Positions 8,315 through 16,426 of a stretch of 64,000 nt of DNA are shown in pieces. The stretch lies in contig CAYTWB010000009.1 of assembly GCA_964441945.1 (NCBI GenBank), positions 1 to 64,000 of the forward strand. The letters are read 5' to 3'. This DNA comes from JADGQM01 sp964441945 (GTDB lineage Bacteria; Desulfobacterota; Syntrophobacteria; Syntrophobacterales; Syntrophobacteraceae). Positions within the stretch are counted from its first letter, which is position 1, and each line of letters starts with the position of its first letter. The notes under the pieces are model-generated. The model had not been told where the DNA came from and did not search any database. It worked only from the letters and a program-made list of their open reading frames with translations. Made by a program: the position numbers and the translations under genes.

Positions 8315-8812
8315 TTGGCTGAGATTGAGTGGAAGGGTGCCATCTGGAAGGCAGCCTATGGTGATCTGTCCATTAAAGACCTGCTGACCACCCTCAAGGG
8401 CTACGGTCCGATGGAGATTCTGGAATTCGAGAAGGCCGGTGTTTGTCGGGGCCAAATCAGCCTTTGCCTTTCTGAGAAGGGACCCCGGGAGGTGACCATT
8501 CACGATCTCGAGATCCGGACAGATAAGAATAGAGGCCAGGGGCGGGCGACAGTTCGATGGCTGAGAGATATCTTCAAAGGGGACCTTCTTGTGGACTACC
8601 CTGATCTCCCTCCCGAGGCGGAGGCGTCTGAGGGAAGTCTCCCGTTCTGGGTAAAGATGTATCATGAAGGGCTTATTGATGGTCTGGAATGTGGCCTGTT
8701 CTGCCTGGTCCCTGAGATGAGCGAGACTGAGCTCCATGAGATCGAGGAAAAAATCCGAAACCTGTCAATGATCAATCGAGCGTCGCCGGGCAGGGATGAA
8801 GGCCAGAGATAA
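8315..8812 (+). CDS. hypothetical protein, weakly acetyltransferase-like
   Basis: A 165-residue frame with a TTG start that ends inside the next gene (17-base overlap with the heptose enzyme), suggesting translational coupling. The middle contains EIRTDKNRGQGRATVRWL, which faintly resembles the R/Q-x-x-G-x-G/A loop of GNAT acetyltransferases, followed by FWVKMYHEGLIDGLE. The frame is also open ~48 bases upstream of the TTG without another start codon, so an N-terminal portion may have been lost. No family is assigned with confidence. Confidence 0.5.
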   Translation: MAEIEWKGAIWKAAYGDLSIKDLLTTLKGYGPMEILEFEKAGVCRGQISLCLSEKGPREVTIHDLEIRTDKNRGQGRATVRWLRDIFKGDLLVDYPDLPPEAEASEGSLPFWVKMYHEGLIDGLECGLFCLVPEMSETELHEIEEKIRNLSMINRASPGRDEGQR

Positions 8813-9308
8813 GATTAAAAACATAGAAGAACTGGATGCAATCTGCAGGACGGCCCGTGAGCGCCGCTTGCGTGTGGTTTTTACCAACGGCTGTTTCGAT
8901 TTACTGCACGTCGGTCATGTGCGCTACCTGGAAGCCGCCCGAAGCCAGGGGGACCTCCTGGTTGTCGCGGTGAACAGCGACGCCTCCGTCAGGCAAATCA
9001 AAGGAGATCTGCGTCCGATCATCCAGCAGGCGCAACGCTGCGAACTGGTAGCAGCCCTTCACTGTGTAGATTACGTCTGTGTTTTTGATACCCCCGATCC
9101 GCTCCCGCTGATCACCCGGCTCCAACCGAGCATCCTGGTTAAGGGTGCGGATTGGTCGCTGGATAAGACGGTCGGCGCAGCGGAAGTGCAGCGGGCCGGT
9201 GGGAAAGTGGTCCACATTCAGCTGGTGCCGGATGCATCCTCAACGAGAATCATTGAAAGAGTTCTTGAACGATTTCGAGAAAAGGATCAGGGAACCGGTC
9301 GTGGTTAG
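8796..9308 (+). CDS. rfaE2: D-glycero-beta-D-manno-heptose 1-phosphate adenylyltransferase
   Basis: This is the nucleotidyltransferase half of HldE as a stand-alone protein of 170 residues. It forms ADP-heptose for the LPS inner core. The cytidylyltransferase signature is clear: VVFTNGCFDLLHVGHVRYL (HxGH motif) near residues 29-47, then NSDASVRQIKG, and the second motif SSTRIIERV near the C-terminus. Its presence, with lptD later in the window, shows the organism makes a heptose-containing LPS. It lies directly upstream of the TPR membrane protein. Confidence 0.93.
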   Translation: MKARDKIKNIEELDAICRTARERRLRVVFTNGCFDLLHVGHVRYLEAARSQGDLLVVAVNSDASVRQIKGDLRPIIQQAQRCELVAALHCVDYVCVFDTPDPLPLITRLQPSILVKGADWSLDKTVGAAEVQRAGGKVVHIQLVPDASSTRIIERVLERFREKDQGTGRG

Positions 9309-9345
9309 GTCTTGCAGGCCGTATTCCGAATAAGGAGAAGAGGAT

Positions 9346-10086
9346 TTGGGAGCAAAGAAGATCAAGATTTCCAAAAAGGAAGCACTGAAGGCTCAAAAAG
9401 CTCAGGAGTCGGCACAGATTCCGATCTTTTCAAGAGAATGGCTGGAGGAGCACGCATCAAGGATTTTCATTGCGGCAGGCGCACTATTGCTGATTTTGGG
9501 TATCCTCTGGGGATACAACGCCTATGCGGCATCCAAGGAACGGCGCGCGCAGCTGGACTATGCAAAGGTCCTGCAGAACTGGCCTGTGGATGAGAATAGC
9601 AACCGGGCGATATGGGAGCAGGTCGCCGCGGAACTGGAAGGTTTCGTGAAGGAACACTCCGGGACCCCACCCGCACATAATGCGCAGCTCGATCTGGCTC
9701 GAGCCTGGTTTCAGTCCCAGCAATTTGAAAAGGCCCTGCAATGGAACAAGAGAGTCCTGGACGAGCAGCCTCGCGATGAAGGATTCAAGTTGCTGGCCCA
9801 GTATCAACTGGCAGCCACCTATAAAGCCCTGGGCAGGGTGGATGATGCCATTGCCCTGTGGGGATTGATCAAAAGCAAGAGCTCCCCCGAAATTGCCAAA
9901 GAAGCGGACTGGAACCTGGCAGGGCTGTATGCCGGGAAAGGGGAATACGCAAAAGCTGTCGAACACTATGAGTCGGCGCTGAAAGCGTCAGCCGGCTATC
10001 CCGGTTCTGCGCTGATTCAGGAGGAACTGGCATCCGTTAAGCTCAAGGTCAATGCGCCGGGCAACCAAAAGACCGGCAGCCAGTGA
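9346..10086 (+). CDS. TPR-containing inner-membrane protein (YfgM-like)
   Basis: A 246-residue protein with a TTG start preceded by AAGGAG. Residues 1-35 are basic and cytoplasmic. A single transmembrane helix (FIAAGALLLILGILWGYNAY) follows near 42-61. The rest is periplasmic and made of tetratricopeptide-like helices (AQLDLARAWFQSQQFEKAL, AGLYAGKGEYAKAVEHYESA). This layout matches YfgM/DUF2133-type proteins linked to the Sec translocon and periplasmic chaperones, though sequence similarity to E. coli YfgM is not assessed here. It is probably co-transcribed with rfaE2. Confidence 0.7.
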   Translation: MGAKKIKISKKEALKAQKAQESAQIPIFSREWLEEHASRIFIAAGALLLILGILWGYNAYAASKERRAQLDYAKVLQNWPVDENSNRAIWEQVAAELEGFVKEHSGTPPAHNAQLDLARAWFQSQQFEKALQWNKRVLDEQPRDEGFKLLAQYQLAATYKALGRVDDAIALWGLIKSKSSPEIAKEADWNLAGLYAGKGEYAKAVEHYESALKASAGYPGSALIQEELASVKLKVNAPGNQKTGSQ

Positions 10087-10146
10087 TCGGGGGTTGACTG
10101 ATTTCCGGTCCCAAGGCAGGCGCATGACCCTCAGGCATCTTTTGTG

Positions 10147-10175
10147 TTGACAGGGTTTTGCAGAATCGGTAATCA
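10147..10175 (+). promoter_or_regulatory. possible sigma70 promoter of the paaK-liv transcript
   Basis: A perfect TTGACA (10147-10152) is followed after 17 bases by TAATCA (10170-10175), a weak -10. If used, the transcript would carry a ~345-base leader holding all the terminator-like hairpins before paaK. Confidence 0.35.
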
Positions 10176-10324
10176 CTGCATGGAATATGAGGAAAGGTTT
10201 AACTGAGGGGACAAGATGATTATCCGGTTTCTTTGCTCGTGCCGCTTTTGTTTTTGGCAAGGCTTTTTTTTCTGGAAGCCTGCCTGTGGGGCGCAGTAGG
10301 CGGAACCGGACCGGTCACCGACTG

Positions 10325-10370
10325 AAACCATGGGTAGGCGCACTTGGAACCCATGGTTTGTTGCTTTTTT
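10325..10370 (+). terminator. terminator-like hairpin 1 in the paaK leader
   Basis: AAACCATGGGT (10325-10335) pairs perfectly with ACCCATGGTTT (10349-10359), an 11-bp stem with a 13-base loop, followed by a T-rich run ending at 10370. Confidence 0.65.
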
Positions 10371-10371
10371 G

Positions 10372-10406
10372 AAGCCGTGGATTCCAGATCCAACGGCTTT
10401 TTTTTT
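10372..10406 (+). terminator. intrinsic terminator 2 in the paaK leader
   Basis: AAGCCGTGGAT (10372-10382) pairs with ATCCAACGGCTT (10388-10399) with a single bulged base and a 5-base loop, followed by a run of nine T. This is a textbook Rho-independent terminator directly after hairpin 1. Confidence 0.8.
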
Positions 10407-10527
10407 GATAAAAGTCCACTAATCGCAGCGAAGCAGGCCAAAAGAGAACCTTGCCCCTGGCCTGATTGCTTCGCCCGGCTTCCCGCTGTGTCGCGGGTAG
10501 ACAGTCGAGAAGGGAGGATCAAACGGC

Positions 10528-11829
10528 ATGATCTATAACATCGAGTTTGAAACAATGCCCCGGGAGGCGCTTGAAGCCATTCAATTGCGCCGTCTGCAGG
10601 CCACGATCCAGCGGGTTTACTCAACGGTGCCGTTCTATCGGAAAAGGTTTGATGATGCCGGCATCACTCCTGCAGACATCAGGACGCTGAAGGATCTGCA
10701 AAGGCTCCCGTTTACCACCAAGCAGGATTTGCGTGACAATTACCCGTTTGGCATGTTCGCCGTACCGATGGACAATGTGGTGCGTATCCACGCATCATCC
10801 GGGACAACCGGAAAACCCACCGTGGTGGGCTACACCGCCAGGGATATCGGGACCTGGGCGGACCTGATGGCCCGTGCCCTGGTTGCCGGTGGCGCCTCCC
10901 GCGGGGATATCATCCACAATGCCTATGGCTACGGGCTTTTCACCGGAGGGTTGGGGATCCACTACGGGGCGGAACGTCTAGGGGCTTCGGTCATCCCCAT
11001 CTCGGGCGGAAACACCAAGCGGCAGATCCTCATCATGAAGGACTTCGGTCCCACAATACTCACCTGCACTCCATCCTATGCGCTCCACCTGGCCGAAGCC
11101 GCCGCCGAACTAGGTGTCAAATTCGAAGACCTGAAGTTCAAATCCGGGATCTTCGGTGCCGAACCCTGGTCGGAGAATATGCGGGATGAGATTGAGCGCA
11201 AACTCCATTTGAACGCCATCGATATCTACGGGTTGAGCGAGGTGATGGGACCGGGGGTATCCATTGAGTGTCTCGAAGCGAAAAGTGGCCTCCACATCTT
11301 TGAAGATCATTTTATCCCTGAAGTGATCAACCCGCAAACCGGAGAAGTACTGCCCTCCGGAGAGCCGGGAGAGCTGGTTTTCACTTCCATTACCAAGGAA
11401 GCCTTCCCGATCATCCGCTATCGAACCCGCGATGTCACATCGCTCAATGCTGAGCCATGCATCTGCGGGCGAACGCACATACGGATGAACCGGGTAACGG
11501 GCAGGACCGACGACATGCTCATTATTCGAGGAGTCAATGTGTTCCCGTCGCAAATCGAGAGTGTCCTGATGGAGATGCGGTGGGTCGAGCCCCACTACCA
11601 GCTCGTTGTGGATAGACAGGATAATCTGGATATTCTTACGGTAATGGTTGAGGTCGGGGAAGAGACTTTTTCAGATGAAGTGCGCAAGCTGCAAGATCTC
11701 GAAAAGAAGATTTCCAAGAATATCAAGGAGTACCTGGGTGTTTCCGCCAAAGTGAAACTGGTGGAACCGAAGAGCATCCCGCGGAGTGAGGGGAAGGCCC
11801 AGCGCGTCATCGATAAGCGCCGGTTCTAG
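10528..11829 (+). CDS. paaK: phenylacetate-CoA ligase
   Basis: An AMP-forming aryl-acid CoA ligase of 433 residues. It activates phenylacetate (or a related aryl acid such as indoleacetate) to its CoA thioester in the cytoplasm. The P-loop SSGTTGKPT is intact at residues 90-98, followed by NAYGYGLFTGG, the adenylate motif YGLSEVMGPG, and RTRDVTSL, with the C-terminal swivel domain (RGVNVFPSQIE). The start is preceded by GGGAGG. It heads the paaK / ACT / liv gene group, suggesting uptake and activation of an aromatic amino-acid catabolite. Substrate choice within the PaaK family cannot be read from the sequence. Confidence 0.93.
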   Translation: MIYNIEFETMPREALEAIQLRRLQATIQRVYSTVPFYRKRFDDAGITPADIRTLKDLQRLPFTTKQDLRDNYPFGMFAVPMDNVVRIHASSGTTGKPTVVGYTARDIGTWADLMARALVAGGASRGDIIHNAYGYGLFTGGLGIHYGAERLGASVIPISGGNTKRQILIMKDFGPTILTCTPSYALHLAEAAAELGVKFEDLKFKSGIFGAEPWSENMRDEIERKLHLNAIDIYGLSEVMGPGVSIECLEAKSGLHIFEDHFIPEVINPQTGEVLPSGEPGELVFTSITKEAFPIIRYRTRDVTSLNAEPCICGRTHIRMNRVTGRTDDMLIIRGVNVFPSQIESVLMEMRWVEPHYQLVVDRQDNLDILTVMVEVGEETFSDEVRKLQDLEKKISKNIKEYLGVSAKVKLVEPKSIPRSEGKAQRVIDKRRF

Positions 11830-11925
11830 TTCTTCGCGGTGCTTCCGTCCCTGGCGGATGGACGGAAGCGGCAGTCCAGGGATCAGAACACAGCCTCTCA
11901 GATACGGAGAAAAGGAGGAGCAACG

Positions 11926-12357
11926 ATGCGAGTAGAACAGATTTCAGTCTTTCTGGAGAACAAAGCAGGTCGCCTTTCTGAAGTCACTGGAATCCTCGCT
12001 GAGACAGGAATCAATATTCGGGCCCTGTCACTTGCGGACACTTCCGATTTCGGCATTCTGCGTCTCATTGTGAACGACAATGCCAAAGCGGTAGAGGTGC
12101 TCAGGCAACACGGCTTCACGGTAGGGAAGACCGATGTCGTGGCGGTAGAGGTTGACGACCGCCCGGGGGGGCTTCACCGAATTCTGCAGGTCCTCTTCAA
12201 AGGCAATGTCAACGTTGAGTACATGTACGCATTCGTTCAGCAGAGCGGCAGCAATGCGGTGATCATCTTCCGTTTCGACAATCTGGATGAAGCCGTTAGA
12301 GTGCTGACGGAAAATGCAGTGAGGGTAATCGCCGGAGAACAGCTTTATACCATGTAG
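11926..12357 (+). CDS. tandem ACT-domain protein
   Basis: A 143-residue protein made of two ACT domains: residues ~1-65 (ISVFLENKAGRLSEVTGIL) and ~70-140 (VAVEVDDRPGGLHRILQVL). ACT domains bind amino acids. The start is fixed by AAGGAGG upstream, so a longer open frame is rejected. Its position between paaK and the liv substrate-binding protein gene is a recurrent neighbourhood for this family; it likely senses an amino acid and modulates the pathway or transporter. No DNA-binding domain is present, so any regulatory action would be through protein contact. Confidence 0.85.
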   Translation: MRVEQISVFLENKAGRLSEVTGILAETGINIRALSLADTSDFGILRLIVNDNAKAVEVLRQHGFTVGKTDVVAVEVDDRPGGLHRILQVLFKGNVNVEYMYAFVQQSGSNAVIIFRFDNLDEAVRVLTENAVRVIAGEQLYTM

Positions 12358-12378
12358 AATGGAGAAGAGGGAGGAGTC

Positions 12379-13542
12379 ATGAAGGCCAGGAAATCTGTAC
12401 GGTTGAAGGGTTTGATGGTTTTGGTGCTTGCGCTGACCGTTTGGGCGACGCCATCGGCAAGCTGGTCCAAGGATGCTTACAAGATCGGGGGGATTCTTGC
12501 GATCACAGGACCCAGTTCTTTTCTGGGAGATCCCGGGAAGAAAAGCCTGGAGATGGCAGTCGACGACATCAACTCCAGGGGAGGCATCGACGGTCACCCG
12601 TTGGAGGCGGTAATATACGATACTGAAGGGGACCCCACCAAGACCGTCCTGGCTACCAACAAACTGATCAGCAATGACAAGGTCCTTGCCATAGTTGGAC
12701 CGAGCCTTACTCCCACTACATTGGCCATCGTCCCGCTTGCAGAAAAGGAAAAAATCCCTTTGATCAGTTGTGCCGCAGGGATCCAGATCACGGAGCCGAT
12801 CAAGCCCTGGGTTTTTAAGACCGCCCAGAGCGACGTTCTCGCTGTGGCCGCCATCTACCAGCATATGCAGAAGCAGAACATCAAGAAGGTGGGGATCATT
12901 ACGGTCGAAACGGCCTACGGCAAGAGTGGCAAGGAACAGCTTCTGACACAGGCTTCCAAGTTCGGTATCGAGATCGTTGTGTCAGAGAGCTTTGGTGACA
13001 AAGACACCGACATGACGGCACAGTTGACCAAAATCCGCTCCGCCCAGCCCCAGGCCATCATATGCTGGGGGACCAATCCGGGCCCGGCGGTGATTGCCAA
13101 GAATGTTCAGCAAATGAACATCAAGGTCCCGCTCTACCAGAGCCACGGGGTTGCCTCTCCCAAGTTCCTGGAACTGGCCGGGGACGCTGCAGAGGGCATC
13201 ATCCTGCCCACCGGCAAGATCCTGGTTGCCCAGCAACTGCCCGACAACGACCCACAGAAGGCTGTGCTTCTGAAGTACATCGAACAGTATGAAAAGCGTT
13301 ATAAAATACCCGTCTCCGGTTTCGGCGGCTATGCCTATGACGCCATAAATCTACTGGCTGCGGCCCTGCCTGGCACTGATGGAGATAAACAAAAGATTCG
13401 CGATGCTCTGGAAAAGCTCAAGGGGCATGTGGGGGTGTCCGGCACGTTTAATTTCTCGCCACAAGAGCACAACGGCTTAGGTCCTGATGCCTTCGTGATG
13501 GTGCAGATTCAAAAGGGGACCTGGAAACTGCTTGGTCAGTGA
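12379..13542 (+). CDS. livK: branched-chain amino-acid ABC transporter, substrate-binding protein
   Basis: A 387-residue periplasmic binding protein with a basic start (MKARKSVRLKG), a hydrophobic core and a likely cleavage after ATPSAS. The mature protein begins with YKIGGILAITGPSSFLGDP, the usual LivJ/LivK opening, and carries VDDINSRGGIDGHPLEAVIYD and YDAINLLAAAL. GAGGGAGGAG lies before the ATG. It is the first of five consecutive transporter genes. Although the family is named for leucine/isoleucine/valine, many members bind aromatic acids, which would fit the flanking PaaK genes. Confidence 0.9.
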   Translation: MKARKSVRLKGLMVLVLALTVWATPSASWSKDAYKIGGILAITGPSSFLGDPGKKSLEMAVDDINSRGGIDGHPLEAVIYDTEGDPTKTVLATNKLISNDKVLAIVGPSLTPTTLAIVPLAEKEKIPLISCAAGIQITEPIKPWVFKTAQSDVLAVAAIYQHMQKQNIKKVGIITVETAYGKSGKEQLLTQASKFGIEIVVSESFGDKDTDMTAQLTKIRSAQPQAIICWGTNPGPAVIAKNVQQMNIKVPLYQSHGVASPKFLELAGDAAEGIILPTGKILVAQQLPDNDPQKAVLLKYIEQYEKRYKIPVSGFGGYAYDAINLLAAALPGTDGDKQKIRDALEKLKGHVGVSGTFNFSPQEHNGLGPDAFVMVQIQKGTWKLLGQ

Positions 13543-13548
13543 TTTAGG

Positions 13549-13575
13549 TAGTGGCTAGTGATTAGTGATTAGTGG
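13549..13575. repeat. TAGTGATTAGTG tandem repeat, copy 1
   Basis: The gap between livK and livH consists largely of tandem TAGTG-based heptamers (TAGTGGC, TAGTGAT, TAGTGAT, TAGTGG). A second block with the same opening TAGTGGCTAGTGAT sits after livH at 14487. Confidence 0.7.
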
Positions 13576-13609
13576 GTGCAGACGGGTCTGGCCCCAAGAA
13601 TGGCTTGCA

Positions 13610-14485
13610 ATGCAGGAGTTTCTTCAATATCTTTTTTCTGGTGTCACCAACGGCACGATATATGCCGTCATCGCCCTGGGTTTCACCATGCTCTACAACG
13701 CAACCGGGCTCATCAATTTTGCCCAGGGTGAATTCGTGATGTTGGGCGCACTCAGCATGATTGCATTCTGGAAGGGATTTCGGCTCCCATTGCCGGCAGC
13801 CTTTTTTCTTTCAGTCTCCGTGGTCTCTGTGGTGGGGCTCCTGCTGGAGCGCCTTGCAATCCGAACGGTCCGCAAGCCCCACCCTATTGTTCTGGTGATC
13901 ATCACGATCGGTGCCTCGATCTTTCTTCGCGGCGTAGCCATGCTCGTGTGGGGAAAGGATGCTCACAGCGCCCCGTCCTTTTCAGCCCGTCCGCCTTTCG
14001 ACATCTTCGGGGCGACACTGCTGCCTCAGAGCCTTTGGATCGTTGGGGTTGTTCTGGTCATCGTAGTCGGTCTCCAGCTCTTTTTTCGAAAGACCATAGC
14101 AGGAAAAGCCATGGAGGCCTGTGCCATCAACAAGAAGGCCGCATCGCTGCTGGGGATACCCAGTGAGCGCATGGTCCTCGCGGCCTTTGCCCTGAGCGCC
14201 GGGATGGGAAGCGCGGGAGGCATCCTCATTGCCCCCATCAGCATGAGCAGCTACGATATGGGGATGATGCTGGGATTGAAGGGTTTTTGCGCAGCCATGC
14301 TGGGCGGTCTGGGCAGTTCCTGGGGGGCTGTGCTGGGAGGAATGCTCCTGGGAGTCCTTGAAGCCATGGGAGTGGGTTTCTTTTCTTCCAGTCTCAAGGA
14401 TGCCATTGCCTTCTTTCTGCTGCTCCTCATTCTCTACGCCCGTCCGAGCGGGCTGCTCGGAGTCAAGACGGTGCATCGTTTCTAG
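13610..14485 (+). CDS. livH: branched-chain amino-acid ABC transporter permease LivH
   Basis: A 291-residue inner-membrane permease. The start MQEFLQYLFSGVTNGTIY is typical of LivH, with YNATGLINFAQGEF and several hydrophobic helices. The conserved loop GIPSERMVLAAFALSAGMG and the late GGLGSSWGAVLGG are both present. ATG at 13610 has no clear ribosome site, because the upstream gap is filled by a TAGTG repeat. It pairs with LivM to form the channel. Confidence 0.9.
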   Translation: MQEFLQYLFSGVTNGTIYAVIALGFTMLYNATGLINFAQGEFVMLGALSMIAFWKGFRLPLPAAFFLSVSVVSVVGLLLERLAIRTVRKPHPIVLVIITIGASIFLRGVAMLVWGKDAHSAPSFSARPPFDIFGATLLPQSLWIVGVVLVIVVGLQLFFRKTIAGKAMEACAINKKAASLLGIPSERMVLAAFALSAGMGSAGGILIAPISMSSYDMGMMLGLKGFCAAMLGGLGSSWGAVLGGMLLGVLEAMGVGFFSSSLKDAIAFFLLLLILYARPSGLLGVKTVHRF

Positions 14486-14486
14486 A

Positions 14487-14520
14487 TAGTGGCTAGTGAT
14501 CAGTGGTTAGTGACTAGTGG
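14487..14520. repeat. TAGTGATTAGTG tandem repeat, copy 2
   Basis: Five near-identical heptamers (TAGTGGC, TAGTGAT, CAGTGGT, TAGTGAC, TAGTGG) start two bases after the livH stop codon. The block shares its first 14 bases with copy 1 at 13549, so livH is bracketed by the repeat in direct orientation. Confidence 0.7.
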
Positions 14521-14605
14521 CTGGATGGGGGTGGGCGATCGGGAGGATGAGAATCCCAGATCCCTCAGAGTGCTCGTCCCATAGCCTAGAGCCTTATTGA
14601 GTGAC

Positions 14606-15616
14606 ATGAAAAGACTAAGACACGGGATATTCTTTCTGGCCGTTCTGATAACCGGCCTGGGGGTCTCCAACTCCTATCATCTGCAGCTCCTGACCTTTAT
14701 CGGCATCAATACTCTGCTTGCCCTGGGCCTCAACATGCTCATGGGCTATGCCGGCCAGATCTCTCTGGGCCATGCCGCCTTCTACGGTCTCGGGGCCTAT
14801 ATCAGCGGTGTGCTGACCGCGACCATGAACTGGTCTCCATGGCTCGCTCTTCCCACCGCTGTTCTCGTGACGGCCCTGATAGCCTTTCTGGTAGCCTTAC
14901 CGATGCTCAAGCTGACAGGCTACTATCTTGGAATGGGCACGCTGGGTTTCGGTATGATCACCTACATCATCTTTCGCCAGTGGGCTGATGTGACCGGGGG
15001 GGCTTCAGGTCTGGTGGGCATTCCTTCCCTTGCTGTCGGGCCCCTGTCGCTCGCATCCGGGAAATCCTGTTTCTTTCTGGTTTGGGGGGCGGTTTTGATA
15101 TCGTTCCTCCTTTGTGAACGCCTGGTTGATTCCCGGGTGGGAAGGGCTTTGAGGGCCATTCACGACGGCGAACATGTTGCGGCCGCAATGGGAATCGACA
15201 CAAGCCGCATCAAGGTTGGGGTCTTTGTCTTGAGCGCCGTACTGGCCGCCCTCGCAGGTTTTCTGTATGCGCATCTTGTAAGCTTTATCAGCCCGAATTC
15301 ATTTGATTTTGTGGTATCCATCCGGCTTGTTACGATGGTTGTCATCGGTGGCATGGCAAGCATCTGGGGATCCCTGCTGGGAGCGTCTCTGCTGACACTC
15401 CTGCCGGAATGGCTTCATGTCTTCACGGACTATGAAATGGTTGTATACGGGTCCATTCTCATGGCCATCATGATCTTTCTACCCCAGGGGTTGACTTGTG
15501 GCTTGCTGGACTTCTATGAGCGAACGGCAACCGCCTCCCGGCGCCTGGCGGCGCCCGCAAGACCGACCGCCGCCAGTCAAAAACCAGGGGTTGAGAACCA
15601 AGAGTCGATCGGATGA
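14606..15616 (+). CDS. livM: branched-chain amino-acid ABC transporter permease LivM
   Basis: A 336-residue integral membrane permease. It carries the LivM signature GLNMLMGYAGQISLGHAAFY near residues 40-60, the cytoplasmic coupling loop SRVGRALRAIHDGEHVAAAMG and a late GGMASIWGSLLGA. ATG at 14606 is preferred over TTG at 14597. The gene overlaps livG by ATGA. The last ~30 residues (after TCGLLDFYERTA) are a low-complexity Ala/Pro/Arg tail. Confidence 0.9.
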   Translation: MKRLRHGIFFLAVLITGLGVSNSYHLQLLTFIGINTLLALGLNMLMGYAGQISLGHAAFYGLGAYISGVLTATMNWSPWLALPTAVLVTALIAFLVALPMLKLTGYYLGMGTLGFGMITYIIFRQWADVTGGASGLVGIPSLAVGPLSLASGKSCFFLVWGAVLISFLLCERLVDSRVGRALRAIHDGEHVAAAMGIDTSRIKVGVFVLSAVLAALAGFLYAHLVSFISPNSFDFVVSIRLVTMVVIGGMASIWGSLLGASLLTLLPEWLHVFTDYEMVVYGSILMAIMIFLPQGLTCGLLDFYERTATASRRLAAPARPTAASQKPGVENQESIG

Positions 15617-16407
15617 ATCTTCGCGAAGCCTCACCTGCCGCCTGCCAACCGATTCTCAGGGTTGAGTCCATTGCCAAGTCTTTTGGAGGGATTCAGGCAC
15701 TCTACAACATCACCTTCGATGTCTCACCCGGAGCGATTCATGCAGTGATCGGCCCAAACGGTGCGGGGAAAACGACACTTTTCAATATCATTACCGGGGC
15801 CTACAAACCCGAAGAGGGTAGAATTTTCTATGAGGATACCGAGATTCAGGGCAGAGAAGTCCATGAAGCGGTGGTGCTGGGGATTGCCCGGACCTTTCAG
15901 AACGTGGAGCTTTTCGGCAGCATGACGGTCCTGGAAAACGTACTGGTCGGCCGGCACGTACGCATGCGTTGCGGTTTTTTGGGGGCAATGGCTCGCTGGC
16001 CGTGGGTGCGGAAAGAAGATCGCGAAGCACGCGATTACGCTCGGGAACTGTTGCAGTTCGTCGGTCTGGAAAGCGTAGCCGATCAGAGAAGCACGGATTT
16101 GCCTTTTGGGTGGCAGCGGTTTCTCGAGATTGCCCGCGCTTTGGCCACCCAGCCTCGACTGCTGCTTTTAGATGAACCCGCCTCGGGCCTCAATGCCGTG
16201 GAAACTCAGCAGCTGGGAGAGTTGTTGCAGCAAATCCGATCCCGGGGGATCACTCTCCTGCTGGTCGAACATGACATGGACCTGACCATGGGGGTTTCCG
16301 ACAAAATCCTGGTGCTGCACCAGGGGATGAAGCTTGCAGAAGGCACTCCCCGGGAGATCCAGAGCAACGAGGCGGTCATCAGTGCCTATCTGGGAACCGG
16401 GCACTAG
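15613..16407 (+). CDS. livG: branched-chain amino-acid ABC transporter ATPase LivG
   Basis: A 264-residue ATP-binding subunit. Walker A is GPNGAGKTT near residue 50, Walker B is LLLLDEPASGLN, and the switch histidine lies in LLVEHDMDL. The start overlaps livM by four bases, so translation is coupled. The ABC signature reads LPFGWQRFLEIARAL, with Trp-Gln where GQQ/GGQ is usual; this is mild divergence and may still work. It forms the ATPase pair with LivF on the cytoplasmic face. Confidence 0.9.
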   Translation: MNLREASPAACQPILRVESIAKSFGGIQALYNITFDVSPGAIHAVIGPNGAGKTTLFNIITGAYKPEEGRIFYEDTEIQGREVHEAVVLGIARTFQNVELFGSMTVLENVLVGRHVRMRCGFLGAMARWPWVRKEDREARDYARELLQFVGLESVADQRSTDLPFGWQRFLEIARALATQPRLLLLDEPASGLNAVETQQLGELLQQIRSRGITLLLVEHDMDLTMGVSDKILVLHQGMKLAEGTPREIQSNEAVISAYLGTGH

Positions 16408-16426
16408 GAAAAAGGATTGGGTTGAG

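Larger units (their letters stand above)
10087..10527 (+). ncRNA. structured leader / intergenic region upstream of paaK
   Basis: A 440-base gap without a gene but dense in secondary structure. In order: a possible promoter (10147-10175); a weak TGCC/GGCA hairpin before an 8-T run (10264-10271); two strong hairpins each followed by T-rich runs (10325-10370 and 10372-10406); a GCGAAGCA/TGCTTCGC hairpin near 10428-10477; and CCCGC/GCGGG close to the paaK ribosome site. Either the hairpins end the upstream transcript, or they act as attenuators within a long paaK 5' UTR. No known riboswitch motif was recognised. Confidence 0.45.

Noticed and set aside
8258..8737. Minus-strand frame opposite the hypothetical gene at 8315
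   Set aside because: The plus-strand frame has the more protein-like composition and overlaps rfaE2 in the usual way; the minus frame has no motif or ribosome site.
13549..14520. TAGTG repeats as a CRISPR array
   Set aside because: The units are 7 bases long, in direct tandem without spacers, and no cas gene is present.
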